NCBI GenBank assembly: GCA_017519405.1
Contig: JAFWSH010000018.1
Location: 1-39,414, forward strand
DNA from: Clostridia bacterium
Lineage (GTDB): Bacteria; Bacillota; Clostridia; Christensenellales; Aristaeellaceae
Reading direction: 5' to 3'
Length of the DNA stretch: 39,414 nucleotides
In this document: positions 14,842 to 22,918 of the stretch, piece by piece
How positions within the stretch are numbered: the stretch's first letter is position 1
Layout of the letters: the number at the start of each line of letters is the position of its first letter
Made by a program: the position numbers and the translations under genes
Notes under the pieces: generated by a model
Seen by the model: the letters and a program-made list of their open reading frames with translations, nothing else
The model's database searches: none
Told to the model about the DNA's origin: nothing

Positions 14842-14859
14842 GTTAGTATCATCTAATAT
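14842..14859 (+). promoter_or_regulatory. Third DtxR-like box, before feoB
   Basis: TTAG-TATCAT-CTAA (14843-14856) is an inverted repeat in the short gap between the second feoA and feoB, sharing GTTAGT with box 2 at the operon promoter. TAATAT (14854-14859) overlaps it and could be a -10 element, but no good -35 is seen. It may be an internal iron-controlled promoter or a second repressor contact. Confidence 0.5.
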
Positions 14860-14884
14860 TCACTGCAAACTGGAGGAATGTACG

Positions 14885-17347
14885 ATGGATATCCGCATTG
14901 CCCTGGCCGGCAACCCCAACAGCGGCAAGACCACCCTCTTCAACGCCCTGACCGGCTCCAATCAGTTCGTGGGCAACTGGCCCGGGGTCACGGTGGAGAA
15001 GAAGGAAGGCAAGCTCCGGAAGCACGACGGGGTTACCATCACCGACCTGCCGGGCATCTACAGCCTCTCCCCCTACACCCTGGAGGAGGTGGTGGCCCGG
15101 AACTATCTGATCAACGAGCGCCCGGACGCCATCCTGAACATCATCGACGGCACCAACCTGGAGCGGAACCTGTACCTCACCACCCAGCTGGTGGAGCTGG
15201 GCATCCCGGTGGTGGTGGCCATCAACATGATGGACGTGGTGAAGAAGAACGGTGACAAGCTGAACACCGCTGATCTGGCCAAACAGCTGGGCTGCCGGGT
15301 GCTGGAGATCTCCGCCCTGAAGGGCACCGGCGTGATGGAGGCCGCCGAGGCAGCCATCGAGGCAGCCCAGGGCACCCGCACCATTCCCCAGCACACCTTC
15401 TCCGGCCCGGTGGAGCACGCCCTGGCCCACATCGAGGAGGCGGCCGTGCACAGCATGCCGGAGGAGCAGCAGCGCTGGTATGCCATCAAGGTCTTCGAGC
15501 GGGACGACAAGGTGCTGAAGCAGCTGGCCATCCCGGCGGAAACCATGGCCCACATCGAGGCTGACATCGCCGCCGCGGAGAAGGAGCTGGACGACGACGC
15601 GGAGAGCATCATCACCAACGAGCGGTATGTGTACATCGCCCAGGTGATCCGCTCCTGCTACCGCAAGCACAACGCGGGCAGCCTGTCCGTCTCGGACAAG
15701 ATCGACAAAGTGGTCACCAACCGCTGGCTGGGGCTGCCCATCTTCGCCCTGGTGATGTTCGCGGTGTACTGGATCGCCATGGTGGGTGTGGGCGCGCCCG
15801 CCACGGACTGGGCCAACGACGGCCTCTTCGGCGACGGCTTCCACCTCTTCGGCAACGGCACCGCCCAGTACGTGGCGGCGGCGGAGCGCTACGGGGACAC
15901 AGACCAGATCATCGAGGCCTTCTCGGCGGAATACGGCGTGGAGATCGACGAAGAGAACCCGGGGGATTCCCTGCAGGCCCTGCTGGCCGCGGTGCCCGAG
16001 GACGCCTCCGTGACCTACATCACCCAGGACGAGGAAACCCTGGAGACCGAGGAGCACCCCGGCACCGGCAAGGCGGAGCTGCAGGCGGCGGTGGACGAAT
16101 TCCTGAGCACCGAAGCCGGCTATAAGACGGATGTGGGCGCGCCCGACCCGGCGAATTACGGCACCTGGGTGCCCGGCATTCCGGTGCTGGTGGAGCGGGG
16201 CCTGGATGCCGTCAACGCCGCCCCCTGGCTGAAGGGGCTGATCCTGGACGGCATTGTGGCGGGCGTGGGCGCCGTGCTGGGCTTCGTGCCCCAGATGCTG
16301 GTGCTCTTCCTGCTGCTGGCCTTCCTGGAGGCCTGCGGCTACATGGCCCGGATCGCCTTCGTGCTGGACCGGATTTTCCGCAAGTTCGGCCTGTCGGGCA
16401 AGTCCTTCATCCCCATGCTCATCGGCGTGGGCTGCGGTGTGCCGGGCATCATGGCCTCCCGCACCATTGAGAATGAGCGGGACCGGCGCATGACCATCAT
16501 GACCACCACCTTCATCCCCTGCAGCGCGAAGGTGCCCTTCATCGCCATGATCGCCGGCGCTATCTTCCACAAGTCCGCCTGGGTGGCCACCAGCGCCTAC
16601 TTCATCGGTATGGCGGCCATCATCATCAGCGGCATCATCCTGAAGAAGACCAAACGCTTTGCCGGGGAGCCCGCCCCCTTCGTCATGGAGCTGCCCGCCT
16701 ACCACTGGCCAACCGTGGGCAACGTGCTCCGCTCCATGTGGGAGCGCGGCTGGAGCTTCATCAAGAAGGCCGGCACCATCATCCTGCTCTCCACCATCCT
16801 GGTGTGGTTCCTGAGCCGCTTCGGCGTGGTGGACGGTGCCTTCCGGATGCTGGAGGAGGAGGAGCTGGACCTGTCCCTGCTGGCCCGATTCGGCAGCCTC
16901 ATCGCCTGGATCTTCAAGCCCCTGGGCTTTGGCACCTGGCAGGCCACGGTGGCCTCCATCACCGGCCTCATCGCCAAGGAGAACATTGTGGGCACCATGG
17001 GCATCCTCTACGGCGGCACCGAGACCTACGCCAACCTGGCCCTGGCCTTCAACGGCATCTCCGCCTACGCCTTCCTGGTGTTCAACCTGCTGTGCGCCCC
17101 CTGCTTTGCGGCCATCGGCGCCATCCGGCGGGAGATGAACAACGCGGGCTGGACCTGGTTCGCCATCGGCTGGCAGTGCGGCTTCGCCTACGCGGTGGCC
17201 CTGATGATCTACCAGTTCGGCCTGCTCTTCACCGGCCAGGTGAACGTCATCGGCCTCATCGCGGCCCTGGCCGTGCTGGGCGCCATGGTGTACATGCTGT
17301 TCTTCAAGAAGTATCACGAGGCCACCAAACTGACCCGAAAGGTGTGA
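14885..17347 (+). CDS. feoB: Ferrous iron transporter FeoB
   Basis: An 820-residue GTP-dependent inner-membrane Fe(II) importer. The N-terminal G domain has G1 GNPNSGKT (9-16), G3 DLPG (54-57), G4 NMMD (114-117) and G5 ISALKG. A helical spacer (about 170-265) follows, then the membrane part with two gate repeats (GVGCGVPGIMASRTI and the CSAKVPFIAMIAG region). Between the first membrane span and YGTWVPGIPVLVERG there is an acidic hydrophilic insert at about residues 315-427, longer than in short FeoB proteins. ATG 14885 is chosen with GGAGG 8 bases upstream. It follows two feoA genes and precedes a FeoB-associated Cys-rich peptide, completing an iron uptake operon. Confidence 0.97.
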   Translation: MDIRIALAGNPNSGKTTLFNALTGSNQFVGNWPGVTVEKKEGKLRKHDGVTITDLPGIYSLSPYTLEEVVARNYLINERPDAILNIIDGTNLERNLYLTTQLVELGIPVVVAINMMDVVKKNGDKLNTADLAKQLGCRVLEISALKGTGVMEAAEAAIEAAQGTRTIPQHTFSGPVEHALAHIEEAAVHSMPEEQQRWYAIKVFERDDKVLKQLAIPAETMAHIEADIAAAEKELDDDAESIITNERYVYIAQVIRSCYRKHNAGSLSVSDKIDKVVTNRWLGLPIFALVMFAVYWIAMVGVGAPATDWANDGLFGDGFHLFGNGTAQYVAAAERYGDTDQIIEAFSAEYGVEIDEENPGDSLQALLAAVPEDASVTYITQDEETLETEEHPGTGKAELQAAVDEFLSTEAGYKTDVGAPDPANYGTWVPGIPVLVERGLDAVNAAPWLKGLILDGIVAGVGAVLGFVPQMLVLFLLLAFLEACGYMARIAFVLDRIFRKFGLSGKSFIPMLIGVGCGVPGIMASRTIENERDRRMTIMTTTFIPCSAKVPFIAMIAGAIFHKSAWVATSAYFIGMAAIIISGIILKKTKRFAGEPAPFVMELPAYHWPTVGNVLRSMWERGWSFIKKAGTIILLSTILVWFLSRFGVVDGAFRMLEEEELDLSLLARFGSLIAWIFKPLGFGTWQATVASITGLIAKENIVGTMGILYGGTETYANLALAFNGISAYAFLVFNLLCAPCFAAIGAIRREMNNAGWTWFAIGWQCGFAYAVALMIYQFGLLFTGQVNVIGLIAALAVLGAMVYMLFFKKYHEATKLTRKV

Positions 17348-17351
17348 TCCC

Positions 17352-17525
17352 ATGATCCAAGCCATTGTGGACAACGGGGGAACGATTCTCGTCACCCTCG
17401 CCCTGGCGGGGATTGTCGCCGCCATCCTGATCAAGCTGCACAGGGACCGGAAGCAGGGGAAGTCCTCCTGCGGATGCAACTGCAGCGCCTGTCCCATGGC
17501 CGGCTCCTGTCACAAGCAATCATAA
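17352..17525 (+). CDS. FeoB-associated Cys-rich membrane protein
   Basis: A 57-residue protein starting 4 bases after the feoB stop. Residues 10-28 are one membrane span (TILVTLALAGIVAAILIKL), followed by a basic stretch HRDRKQGK and a Cys cluster: C40-x-C42-x-C44-x2-C47, then C53. This is the FeoB_associated family, placed after feoB in many Clostridia. The cysteines may hand over or sense Fe(II); the role is inferred from family and position. AAGGTGTG before the ATG offers a weak ribosome site, so it may be translated by coupling. Confidence 0.9.
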   Translation: MIQAIVDNGGTILVTLALAGIVAAILIKLHRDRKQGKSSCGCNCSACPMAGSCHKQS

Positions 17526-17566
17526 CCGGAGGGGCGCGGGCGCTCGCCCTGCCCCCGGGTTCCTGC

Positions 17567-17601
17567 AGCCCCTGCTTTTCGGGAGAAGAGCGGGGGCTTT
17601 C
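17567..17601 (+). terminator. Terminator of the feo operon
   Basis: AGCCCCTGCTTTTC (17567-17580) pairs with GAGAAGAGCGGGGGCT (17583-17598) with small bulges; TTT follows. It ends transcription about 50 bases after the Cys-rich peptide gene. Confidence 0.65.
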
Positions 17602-17610
17602 CTGTGGAAG

Positions 17611-17646
17611 GGAAAGGAAAACCCCGCCGCATCCTCCGCGGCGGGG
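17611..17646 (-). terminator. Terminator of glpK
   Basis: CCCCGCCGC (17622-17630) and GCGGCGGGG (17638-17646) form a perfect 9-bp stem with a 7-base loop; on the minus strand it is followed by TTTT. It lies 30 bases after the glpK stop. Confidence 0.85.
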
Positions 17647-17676
17647 TAGTGTCTGTACGCTGTGTCTTTGCCTCCG

Positions 17677-19176
17677 TCAGCCCTTCCTGGCCCAGCCCAG
17701 GGCGCGCTCCACCGCCCGGTGCCAGCCCCCCAGCAGGTCGGCCCGCTTCTGCTCGGGCATCTGGGGCTCGAAGGTGAGGTCCTTCTGCCACAGGGCGGCG
17801 GTCTCCTCCGCGCTGCCGAAGACCCCCACGCCCACGCCGGCCAGCAGCGCCGCGCCCAGGGCCGTGGTCTCCAGCACCCGGGGACGGATCACCGGGATGC
17901 CCATGATGTCCGCCTGGAACTGCATCAGGAAGCCGTTGGCGCTGGCGCCGCCGTCCACCCGCAGGTTGTCGGGGCGGAAGCCGCAGTCCGACGCCATGGT
18001 GTCCAGCAGGTCCGCGCTCTGGAAGGCGATGGACTCCAGGGCTGCCCGGACAATCTCCGCCCGGCCGGTGCCCCGGGTCATGCCCACCAGCGTGCCCCGG
18101 CTGTACATGTCCCACCAGGGGGCGCCCAGGCCGGTGAAGGCCGGCACCAGGTACACGCCGCCGGTGTCCGGGACGGAGGTGGCGATGGCCTCGCTCTCCG
18201 GCGCCGTCTTGATGATCTGCAGCTGATCCCGCAGCCACTGGATGGTGGCCCCGCCCATGAAGACGCTGCCCTCCAGGGCGTAGGTGGGCTGCCCGCCCAT
18301 GCGCCAGGCCATGGTGGAGAGCAGGCCGCCCTTGCTGCGGGGGACCTGGCCGCCGGCGTTCATCAGCATGAAGCAGCCCGTGCCGTAGGTGTTCTTCACC
18401 ATGCCCTGGGTGAAGCAGGCCTGGCCGAAGAGGGAGGCGTGCTGGTCCCCCGCCATGGCCGCCACCGGCACCGGCACCCCCAGGATCTCCGGGTCCAGGG
18501 TGCCCACGATGCTGGTGGAGTCCACCACCCGGGGCAGGCAGGCCCGGGGGATGTCCAGCACGTGCAGCAACTCCTCATCCCAGTCCTGCTTCTCCAGGTT
18601 GAAGAGCATGGTGCGGCCGGCGTTGGTGGCGTCGGTGACGTGGGGATGGCCGGAGCACAGATTCCAGGCCAGGAAGGAGTCCACCGTGCCGAAGCACAGC
18701 TCCCCCCGCTCCGCCCGCTCCCGCAGCTTCAGGTTCTCCAGCAGCCAGCGGAGCTTGGTGCCGGAGAAGTAGGCGTCGGGCACCAGGCCGGTCTTGCGGA
18801 CGATGGCGTCCCGCCAGCCGGCGGAAACCAGCTTCTCCACCTCCGGCGCCGTCCGCCGGCACTGCCACACGATGGCGTTGTGGACGCACTCCCCGGTCTC
18901 CCGGTCCCACAGCAGTGTGGTCTCCCGCTGGTTGGTGATGCCGATGCCCAGAATGTTCTCCGCGTGGATCCCCGCCCGGCGCACCGCCCGCTGCAGGCTG
19001 GAGATCTGGGTGCGCAGGATCTGCTTGGGGTCGTGCTCCACCCAGCCGGGCTGGGGGAAGATCTGGGGAAACTCCTCGTTGGCCACCGACAGGATGTGGC
19101 CCTGCAGGTCAAACACCACCGCCCGGGAGCTGGTGGTCCCCTGGTCCAGGGCGATCAGCACCTTGGTTGCACTCAT
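17677..19176 (-). CDS. glpK: Glycerol kinase
   Basis: Phosphorylates glycerol to glycerol 3-phosphate with ATP, in the cytoplasm. The 499 residues cover the whole FGGY fold: [15 protein letters not shown] at the N-terminal phosphate loop, ITNQRET for substrate contact, [11 protein letters not shown] with the catalytic Asp, [13 protein letters not shown], and [17 protein letters not shown]. In many Bacillota a His in an HFYG loop before AGDQ is phosphorylated by HPr; here that stretch reads [12 protein letters not shown], so this control seems absent. AGGAGG precedes the ATG by 7 bases. No glycerol facilitator or G3P dehydrogenase is adjacent; it is monocistronic and divergent from a GH31 gene. 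Confidence 0.97.
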   Translation of the reverse strand: MSATKVLIALDQGTTSSRAVVFDLQGHILSVANEEFPQIFPQPGWVEHDPKQILRTQISSLQRAVRRAGIHAENILGIGITNQRETTLLWDRETGECVHNAIVWQCRRTAPEVEKLVSAGWRDAIVRKTGLVPDAYFSGTKLRWLLENLKLRERAERGELCFGTVDSFLAWNLCSGHPHVTDATNAGRTMLFNLEKQDWDEELLHVLDIPRACLPRVVDSTSIVGTLDPEILGVPVPVAAMAGDQHASLFGQACFTQGMVKNTYGTGCFMLMNAGGQVPRSKGGLLSTMAWRMGGQPTYALEGSVFMGGATIQWLRDQLQIIKTAPESEAIATSVPDTGGVYLVPAFTGLGAPWWDMYSRGTLVGMTRGTGRAEIVRAALESIAFQSADLLDTMASDCGFRPDNLRVDGGASANGFLMQFQADIMGIPVIRPRVLETTALGAALLAGVGVGVFGSAEETAALWQKDLTFEPQMPEQKRADLLGGWHRAVERALGWARKG

Positions 19177-19265
19177 GTCCGGTCCTCCTGTTGATCAAGC
19201 TTTCTGCACAGCGGAAAAAGCCGTTCCCGTATGCGCCGCCTGCGCCGGCGGATCCATCTGGAGAG

Positions 19266-19294
19266 AGTATAGCACAGGGTCACCCCGGGCGCAA
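19266..19294 (-). promoter_or_regulatory. glpK promoter
   Basis: On the minus strand TTGCGC (19289-19294), a 17-base spacer and TATACT (19266-19271) precede glpK, leaving a leader of about 85 bases. The leader is GC-rich and can form a hairpin, but no known riboswitch is recognised. Confidence 0.7.
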
Positions 19295-19327
19295 GTTTCT
19301 TTTTCGCCCCGGCGGCGGAGAAAGCTA

Positions 19328-19356
19328 TGGCTTTTTTCCGGCGATTCCTGTATAAT
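19328..19356 (+). promoter_or_regulatory. Probable GH31 gene promoter
   Basis: TATAAT at 19351-19356 is exact; the -35 candidate TGGCTT (19328-19333, 17-base spacer) is poor. It lies about 40 bases before the GH31 start, back to back with the glpK promoter. Confidence 0.5.
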
Positions 19357-19397
19357 GCAGCCATCACAAGCCGGGCAACCGGCCGGGAGGCGTATGC

Positions 19398-21416
19398 ATG
19401 CAGTTTATCAACGATCACGGCGCGCTGGTCTGCCGCCGCCAGGGGGAAACCCTGCGCATCGAGCCCTGGGGCAAGGACGCCCTGCGGGTGCGGGCCACCA
19501 TGTACCCGGATTTCTGCGGCCAGGACTGGGCCCTCACCGAGCCTGTGGAGGCCTGTCAGGCGGAGATCGCCTTCGGGGAGGATGAGTGGCGGGAGGGGGA
19601 TGGCCGCATCGGCCGCCGGCCCTGCGCCACCATCACCAACGGCCGGATCAGCGCCAAGGTGAACCACGCCGGCGTGCTCTCCGTTTTCCGGGACGGGGTG
19701 CGGATCCTCCACGAGCAGCACCGCTATTACGACGGTCTGGCCACCCGGGAGAGCCACTGCCAGAAGAAGCTGGCCCGGGAGTGGATCCCCTATGTGGGCG
19801 GCGACTACAAGCTCACCGTGCGCTTCGAGCCCAACGACGGGGAGAAGCTCTTCGGCATGGGCACCTATCAGCACCCCTGGCTGGACGTGAAGGGTTGCGT
19901 GCTGGAGCTGGCCCAGAAGAACAGCCAGACCGCCATCCCCTTCGCCCTGTCCAGCCTGGGCTACGGCTTTCTGTGGAACAACCCGGCGGTGGGCCAGGTG
20001 ACCTTCGGCAAAAACGTCACCGAGTGGGTGGCGGCGGCCTGCAAGGACATGGACTGGTGGATCACGGTGGCGGACACCCCCAAGGAGCTGCTGGAGCACT
20101 ACACCGCCGTCACCGGGCGCGCCCCCATGATGCCGGAGGACGCCATGGGCTTCTGGCAGTGCAAGCTGCGCTACCGCACCCAGGAGGAGGTCCTCTCCGT
20201 CGCCCGGCGCTACCATGAGATGGGCATCCAGCTGGACGTGATCGTCATCGACTTCTTCCACTGGACGGTGCAGGGGGACTGGAAGTTCGACAAGACCTAC
20301 TGGCCGGACGTGAAGGCCATGGTGGACGAGCTCCACAGCATGGGCATCAAGGTGATGGTGTCCGTGTGGCCCTCGGTGGACCGGCGCAGCGAGAACTTCG
20401 CCGAGATGGCGGAGCGTGGCCTGCTGATGCGCACGGAGCGGGGCGCCATGCAGACCTACGACTTCCAGGGGGACTGCGTGCAGATCGACCCCTTCAACCC
20501 GGAGACCCGGGCCTATGTGTGGGAAAAGTGCAAGGAGCACTACGCGGACCTGGGCATCGACTACTTCTGGCTGGACAACTCCGAGCCGGATCTGACGAAG
20601 TACGACTTCGACAACTTCCGCTACTGGGCCGGGCCGGCCCTGGAGGTCTCCAACCTCTACCCCCAGTGGTACAGCCGGGCCTACTATGAGCCCATGACCG
20701 CCGCGGGCAAGCCGGTGGTGAACCTGCTGCGCTCCGGCTGGGCCGGGAGCCAGAAATACGGCAACGTGCTCTGGTCCGGGGACGTGCCCTCCACCTGGGA
20801 ATCCCTGCGGGACCAGCTGGTGGCCGGCCTGAACATGGGCTTGGCAGGCATCCCCTGGTGGAACACGGACATCGGCGGCTTCATGGAGGGAAACGTGTTC
20901 GACCCCGACTTCAAGGAGCTGCTGGTGCGCTGGTATGAGTGGGCGGTCTTCGAGCCGGTGATGCGCCTCCACGGCGACCGGGAGCCCTTCACCATCCCCG
21001 CCCTGGACGACCGGGACTGGGGTGGCGGCTATCTCCACACCGGCCAGGACAACGAGATGTGGTCCTACGGCGAGGAGGTGCAGGCCATCATGGTGAAGCA
21101 CTACGAGCTGCGCAAATCCCTCCTCCCCTACCTCAAGCAGATCTTCGCTGAGGCCCACGAGAACGGCAGCCCCCTGCTGCGGACCATGTTCTACGAGTTC
21201 CCGGAGGATCCCCGGTGCTGGGAGCTGGACGACCAGTACATGTTCGGCCCGGACTACCTGGTGGCGCCGGTGCTGGCCAGCGGCCAGCGCAGCCGGGAGG
21301 TCTACCTCCCCGCCGGCCGGTGGCAGGACATCCGCTCCGGCGAGGTGCTCTCCGGCGGCCGCACCGTCACCGCCGACGCCCCCCTGGACTCCATCCCCGT
21401 CTTCAAGCGGTGCTGA
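19398..21416 (+). CDS. Glycoside hydrolase family 31 (alpha-xylosidase/alpha-glucosidase type)
   Basis: A 672-residue enzyme without signal peptide, so it acts inside the cell on imported oligosaccharides. It has the N-terminal beta-domain, then the barrel: VIVIDFFHWTVQGDWKFDKTYWPD, the nucleophile segment FWLDNSEPD with Asp393, and the acid/base segment VLWSGDVPSTW with Asp462, then a C-terminal beta-domain (YMFGPDYLVAPV). WLDxxEPD, together with LHSMGIKVMVSVWP, recalls the alpha-xylosidase group more than the DMNEP alpha-glucosidases; substrate remains open. GGGAGG lies before ATG 19398; a second ATG at 19394 is in another frame. No sugar transporter is next to it. Confidence 0.92.
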   Translation: MQFINDHGALVCRRQGETLRIEPWGKDALRVRATMYPDFCGQDWALTEPVEACQAEIAFGEDEWREGDGRIGRRPCATITNGRISAKVNHAGVLSVFRDGVRILHEQHRYYDGLATRESHCQKKLAREWIPYVGGDYKLTVRFEPNDGEKLFGMGTYQHPWLDVKGCVLELAQKNSQTAIPFALSSLGYGFLWNNPAVGQVTFGKNVTEWVAAACKDMDWWITVADTPKELLEHYTAVTGRAPMMPEDAMGFWQCKLRYRTQEEVLSVARRYHEMGIQLDVIVIDFFHWTVQGDWKFDKTYWPDVKAMVDELHSMGIKVMVSVWPSVDRRSENFAEMAERGLLMRTERGAMQTYDFQGDCVQIDPFNPETRAYVWEKCKEHYADLGIDYFWLDNSEPDLTKYDFDNFRYWAGPALEVSNLYPQWYSRAYYEPMTAAGKPVVNLLRSGWAGSQKYGNVLWSGDVPSTWESLRDQLVAGLNMGLAGIPWWNTDIGGFMEGNVFDPDFKELLVRWYEWAVFEPVMRLHGDREPFTIPALDDRDWGGGYLHTGQDNEMWSYGEEVQAIMVKHYELRKSLLPYLKQIFAEAHENGSPLLRTMFYEFPEDPRCWELDDQYMFGPDYLVAPVLASGQRSREVYLPAGRWQDIRSGEVLSGGRTVTADAPLDSIPVFKRC

Positions 21417-21446
21417 GGCTCTTTCATCGCCCAAACGTCGTTTCCA

Positions 21447-21475
21447 CCCCTTCGCCGGATCGGCGGAGGGGTTTT
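21447..21475 (+). terminator. Terminator of the GH31 gene
   Basis: CCCCTTCGCCG (21447-21457) pairs with CGGCGGAGGGG (21461-21471) through an 11-bp stem with one G-T pair and a GAT loop, followed by TTTT. The next promoter starts only 3 bases later. Confidence 0.88.
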
Positions 21476-21477
21476 GC

Positions 21478-21523
21478 TTGACAAACCCCGTTGCTTGTGT
21501 TATATAACATGCGTTATGTAACA
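21478..21523 (+). promoter_or_regulatory. Promoter and palindromic operator of the TetR-CPBP operon
   Basis: TTGACA (21478-21483), a 17-base spacer and TATATA (21501-21506) form the promoter. Two nearly identical palindromes, GTTATATAAC (21499-21508) and GTTATGTAAC (21513-21522), lie over the -10 and start site and together make a larger inverted repeat (21498-21523). This is a likely binding site for the TetR protein encoded next. Confidence 0.82.
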
Positions 21524-21549
21524 AACCCATCACAGAAGGAGGGGATTCC

Positions 21550-22113
21550 ATGCCGCCTGCGGCAAGGATCACCCGGGAGATGATCATCCGGGCGGGGCTG
21601 GCGGTGGTCCGGGCCCAGGGGGCGGAGGGGCTGAACGTCCGCGCCGTGGCGGCGGAGCTGGGCTGCTCCACCCAGCCGGTGATGTACCACTACCGCACCA
21701 TGGAGGCCCTGCGCCAGGACGTGTACGCCGCCGCGGACGCCCTGCACACCCGGGCGCTGATGCAGCCGGGGACCGGGGACAGCCCCATGCTGGCCATCGG
21801 CCTGAACTACCTGAGCTTCGCCCGGGAGGAGCCCCGGCTCTTCCGCTTTCTCTTCCAGACGGACCAGTTCCGGGGGCAGAGCCTGGGGGACCTGCTGGCG
21901 GGACCGGCCATCGCCGGGTTCGCGGAGCCCCTGGCCCGGGAGAGCGGCCTGTCCCTCCCCCGGGCGGAGACGGTGTTCCGGGGGCTCTTCGCCGCCGTCC
22001 ACGGCCTGGCCAGCCTCCTGGCCAACAACGCCATGGCCTGGGACGAGGCCGCCTGCACCGCCCTGCTCACCACCCTCTGGGACGCCTTGATCAACCAAGC
22101 AAAGGAGACTTGA
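21550..22113 (+). CDS. TetR/AcrR-family transcriptional regulator
   Basis: A 187-residue regulator. The N-terminal helix-turn-helix is at about residues 28-48 (LNVRAVAAELGCSTQPVMYHYRTM), with ARITREMIIRAGLAVVRAQGAEG before it. The remainder is the C-terminal effector/dimer domain of the WHG type (LFRFLFQTDQF, GLFAAVHGLASLLANN). GAAGGAGGGG precedes the ATG. Its end is 4 bases from a CPBP membrane protease gene, so the pair forms an operon that is probably autoregulated through the palindromes at 21498-21523. The inducer is unknown. Confidence 0.92.
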   Translation: MPPAARITREMIIRAGLAVVRAQGAEGLNVRAVAAELGCSTQPVMYHYRTMEALRQDVYAAADALHTRALMQPGTGDSPMLAIGLNYLSFAREEPRLFRFLFQTDQFRGQSLGDLLAGPAIAGFAEPLARESGLSLPRAETVFRGLFAAVHGLASLLANNAMAWDEAACTALLTTLWDALINQAKET

Positions 22114-22117
22114 CGCC

Positions 22118-22852
22118 ATGAAGAAGCTCTACGATGAGAAGCCCCTGGTTTTCGCCCTGATCTGCATTGCCGTGTATGTGGTGGGCAGCAGCCTGATGCA
22201 GTCGCTCTCCCAGCTGGCGGGGGTGCAGTTCCTGTCGGAGGCAGCCTTCAACCTGATCCTGTCCGCGGTGCTGCTGGTTTTCCTGCTGAAGCACCGCCTG
22301 GCGGAGGAGAACGGCCTGTGCCGGTCGAAGGTCTCCCCCGGGCTGCTGCTGTTCTGGCTGCCTGCGCTGCTGGCGATGGCGCTCCCCGCCTTCCTGGGGC
22401 TGGGCCTGAACGGCATGACCCCCGCCGAGGCCGCCCTGCACAGCGTCCGGATGCTCCTGGTGGGCTTCCTGGAGGAGCTGATCTTCCGGGCCTTCCTGTT
22501 CAACGCCCTCCGGCGGGAGAACCTCCCCCGGGCCGTGGTCATCTCCGCCGTCACCTTCGGTCTGGGCCACATCGTGAACCTGCTGGGCGGCCAGGCCGGC
22601 GCGGACACCCTCCTCCAGGTCGTCTTCGCCGTCACCGTGGGCTTCATGATGGTCTTCCTCTACCTCCGCAGCGGCAGCATTCTGGCCTGCATCGTCCTCC
22701 ACGCCCTGAACAACATCCTGGCGGGCTTCGCCGACTACGCCCTCATCGGCGGGGAGGCCAACCGGCTGATCTGGCTGGCCCTGCGCCTCACCATCATGGC
22801 GGCCTACACCCTTTGGCTGTGGAAGAAGGTGCCCGCCCGCAGCGAGGCGTAA
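22118..22852 (+). CDS. CPBP-family intramembrane glutamic endopeptidase
   Basis: A 244-residue protein with about seven to eight membrane spans. The Abi/CPBP (Rce1-like) motifs are complete: FLEELIFRAFLFNAL (E119-E120, R124), FGLGHIVN (H151) and VLHALNN (H195, N199). The family includes CAAX-type proteases and proteins for self-immunity against bacteriocins. No bacteriocin gene is seen nearby, so the function is open. It is translated from GGAGA-type upstream sequence, 4 bases after the TetR stop, and ends at a strong terminator. Confidence 0.92.
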   Translation: MKKLYDEKPLVFALICIAVYVVGSSLMQSLSQLAGVQFLSEAAFNLILSAVLLVFLLKHRLAEENGLCRSKVSPGLLLFWLPALLAMALPAFLGLGLNGMTPAEAALHSVRMLLVGFLEELIFRAFLFNALRRENLPRAVVISAVTFGLGHIVNLLGGQAGADTLLQVVFAVTVGFMMVFLYLRSGSILACIVLHALNNILAGFADYALIGGEANRLIWLALRLTIMAAYTLWLWKKVPARSEA

Positions 22853-22861
22853 GCCGCGAAA

Positions 22862-22907
22862 AAAAACGCTTTCCTTTCCCGGGCTCCGGGCGGAGGAAAG
22901 CGTTTTT
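22862..22907. terminator. Bidirectional terminator between CPBP and DUF6273 genes
   Basis: AAAAACGCTTTCC (22862-22874) and GGAAAGCGTTTTT (22895-22907) form a perfect 13-bp stem, extended by an inner CCCGG/CCGGG stem. T-runs on both sides serve the converging plus and minus genes. Confidence 0.92.
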
Positions 22908-22918
22908 GTTTTGTCCCG

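Noticed and set aside
14849-17497. An 882-codon open frame on the minus strand opposite feoB
   Set aside because: It is a mirror of feoB in GC-rich DNA with strong third-position bias. The translation is low-complexity His/Gly/Gln-rich and has no family features.
19173-21671. Long minus-strand open frame opposite the GH31 gene
   Set aside because: The plus-strand frame has intact GH31 catalytic motifs; the opposite frame has no recognisable domain and a shadow-like composition.
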